A stretch of DNA of 64,000 nucleotides. It comes from Moraxella ovis. Its GTDB lineage: Bacteria; Pseudomonadota; Gammaproteobacteria; Pseudomonadales; Moraxellaceae. Shown here one piece after another: positions 62,670 through 64,000 of the stretch; within the stretch, counting starts at the first letter, position 1; the number at the start of each line of letters is the position of its first letter. The notes beneath the pieces are model-generated. The model was given only the letters and a program-made list of their open reading frames with translations, was not told the DNA's origin and searched no databases. Made by a program: the position numbers and the translations under genes. The DNA lies in assembly GCF_900453105.1 (NCBI RefSeq), contig NZ_UGPW01000001.1:310001-374000 (forward strand), written 5' to 3'.

Positions 62670-63656
62670 TTGGTTGTCTGATGCGATACCAAGGCTGTTT
62701 TGGTGCATGAGTGGTGCGTTATTCCAGTGTTTGATGGCAAATGTTAGGATGTCGTCGACGGTGCCGTCCTGCATGTCGTCAGCGATGGGTTGTCTTAATA
62801 AACGCAGCGCATGAATAAGTAATTCGCTTGGGTATTCATTTTTGATGGGCTTGGCAAGGTTTTGCTTGGATAGCTTTTGACCGTCATTATTGTGTAGTAG
62901 TGGCAGATGATAAAAATAATCGGCATGCGGCAGTTGGCAGGCTTTATTGATGAATAGCTGTGCGGCTGTCATCGGCATGATGTCAAGCCCACGCATGATG
63001 TGGCTGATGTTCTGTAGCCCGTCATCAATGGCGCAGGCAAGGATGTAATTAATCATGCCATTTTGGCGTTTGATAACGACATCGCCAAGACTCTTGGCAG
63101 GATTATCCCAAATAACCCCTTGGATACCATCATAAAAAGCCGTCGCCACGTCAGGCAGGCATAGGCGAATCTTACTGTCAGGATGCTGGCCGTCATGCGA
63201 CTGATGCAGGCATAAGCGCGGATAGATGGGAGGAGCATTAAGATCTTGGGTTTGGTTTGGGTTTTGTAGGGTGTGGCTTAGGGTAATGGGCGGTGTTGCC
63301 TTATTGGGATGTGTGCGAAAATATTCACTAAGCTGCTTTCTTGAACATTGGCACGCATAGCTGATGGCTGATAGATGGTCGTTGATGAACTCATCATAGA
63401 TGGGCTGTCTGTGCGACTGATAGATAATCTCGCCATCCCAATGCAAGCCCAGTCGGGTTAGATCGTCCAGTATTGAGTGACTGTATGCTTGTTTACAGCG
63501 TTCAAAATCAACATCTTCGATGCGCAATAGCCACTGCCCGCCCAACGCCTTAATATGACAAAAGCTCGCCACAGCAGTCGTGAGCGAGCCTAAGTGTAAG
63601 TGTCCCGTCGATGATGGTGCGAACCGTCCGATGATGGGGCGTTTGGAGTCTGACAC
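62667..63656 (-). CDS. gluQRS: Glutamyl-Q tRNA(Asp) synthetase
   Basis: A 329-residue class I synthetase paralogue without anticodon-binding domain; it attaches glutamate to queuosine of tRNA-Asp. HIGH-like TGHLHLGSL near residue 18, the zinc-site cysteines around YACQCSRKQL and KMSKS-like GQKLSKQN are present. It starts with GTG, preceded by AGGATAAGG, which overlaps the dksA stop; the two genes are three bases apart, the classical dksA-gluQRS operon. Confidence 0.95.
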   Translation of the reverse strand: MSDSKRPIIGRFAPSSTGHLHLGSLTTAVASFCHIKALGGQWLLRIEDVDFERCKQAYSHSILDDLTRLGLHWDGEIIYQSHRQPIYDEFINDHLSAISYACQCSRKQLSEYFRTHPNKATPPITLSHTLQNPNQTQDLNAPPIYPRLCLHQSHDGQHPDSKIRLCLPDVATAFYDGIQGVIWDNPAKSLGDVVIKRQNGMINYILACAIDDGLQNISHIMRGLDIMPMTAAQLFINKACQLPHADYFYHLPLLHNNDGQKLSKQNLAKPIKNEYPSELLIHALRLLRQPIADDMQDGTVDDILTFAIKHWNNAPLMHQNSLGIASDNQ

Positions 63657-63659
63657 ACC

Positions 63660-64000
63660 TTATCCTAGGTTTTGCTTTTCTTTCATTTCTGATAAGGTTT
63701 TGCAGTCGATGCACTGCGTGGCGGTCGGTCTTGCCTCTAGGCGTTTTAGTCCGATTTCGGTGCCACAGGTCTTGCAGTAACCATAATCGCCCGTGTCGAT
63801 CTCAGCGATGGATTTGTCGATTTTGCGAGTCAGCTTGCGCTCACGGTCTCGAGTGCGTAGGGCGAGCGCGAACTCTTCTTCTTGAGTGGCGCGGTCGTTG
63901 ATGTCTGCCATCGCGCTCGTTTCTTCGTTGATGTAATCTTTGGTGCGCTCAGCTTCAGACATTAGTTCGCCTTTCCATGCCAACAAGAGCGAACGAAAGT
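63660..64000 (-). CDS. dksA: RNA polymerase-binding transcription factor DksA, N-terminus beyond window
   Basis: The C-terminal 112 or so residues of DksA, which works with ppGpp at RNA polymerase in the stringent response. The frame stays open to base 64000 and reads FRSLLAWKGELMSEAERT at the edge, matching the first coiled-coil helix, so the real start is outside. The tip region DINDRATQEEE, with Asp and Ala in place as in E. coli DRAAQEEE, and the zinc finger CKTC...CIDC are present. First gene of the dksA-gluQRS operon. Confidence 0.95.
   Translation of the reverse strand, partial: FRSLLLAWKGELMSEAERTKDYINEETSAMADINDRATQEEEFALALRTRDRERKLTRKIDKSIAEIDTGDYGYCKTCGTEIGLKRLEARPTATQCIDCKTLSEMKEKQNLG

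Overview
The window comes from a gamma-proteobacterium of the family Moraxellaceae, most likely Moraxella or a close relative. That is inferred from gene content and order (minCDE, oxyR next to ahpC and ahpF, narXL-narK1K2, metNIQ, dksA-gluQRS, DUF1285-murI), from OmpA-like and opacity-like surface proteins, and from a moderate GC content with very AT-rich intergenic regions. No rRNA, CRISPR array, insertion sequence or prophage is visible. One tRNA (Phe) is present. Both end genes are cut: a tail-specific protease on the left and dksA on the right.

Layout. 1-6.1 kb: end of prc, a two-component system, an orphan RND-type adaptor lipoprotein and a cytochrome b561. 6.1-10.4 kb: minE-minD-minC, a membrane protein with a voltage-sensor-like segment, and a PlsC-type acyltransferase. 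10.9-16.7 kb: an OmpA lipoprotein, a YgjP metallopeptidase, then the peroxide-defence block oxyR <> ahpC, ydcH, ahpF. 16.8-25.6 kb: a class V aminotransferase / 2OG-Fe oxygenase pair, ETF-ubiquinone oxidoreductase, DUF1285-murI, a 57-residue small gene, a MltB-type transglycosylase and a MATE exporter. 25.9-39.9 kb: a molybdenum and nitrate region (moaA, MOSC, moaB, mobA, moaCDE, modABC, carbonic anhydrase, a CRP/FNR regulator, narL-narX, narK1, narK2). 40-48 kb: DUF4126, ygiC-ygiB, ccmCDE, metNIQ, a hydroxyacid dehydrogenase. 48.3-64 kb: rapA, comM, gph, an outer-membrane beta-barrel, tRNA-Phe, ispA, mutY, a secreted nuclease with a small coupled partner, DUF2147, glnB, murD, ftsW, gluQRS, dksA.

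How the nitrate region works together. The moa/mob/mod genes make molybdenum cofactor and import molybdate for an enzyme such as nitrate reductase. NarX-NarL senses nitrate and NarK1/NarK2 move nitrate and nitrite. The CRP/FNR protein has an FNR-like recognition helix but no N-terminal cysteine cluster. A perfect FNR-type box lies before narK1 and a one-mismatch box before moaA, so this protein, or a second Fnr/Anr, probably controls both. The nitrate reductase genes and moeA are not in the window.

The most striking structural signal is that the sequence GATC, common through most of the window, is wholly absent by eye from three blocks: about 25,659-33,116 (moaA to carbonic anhydrase), 38,715-40,486 (narK2 and the following gene) and 55,126-57,525 (ispA-mutY). 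These blocks also read differently in word use. The simplest explanation is a mosaic genome in which DNA from a GATC-avoiding donor has been recombined in at gene-sized scale.
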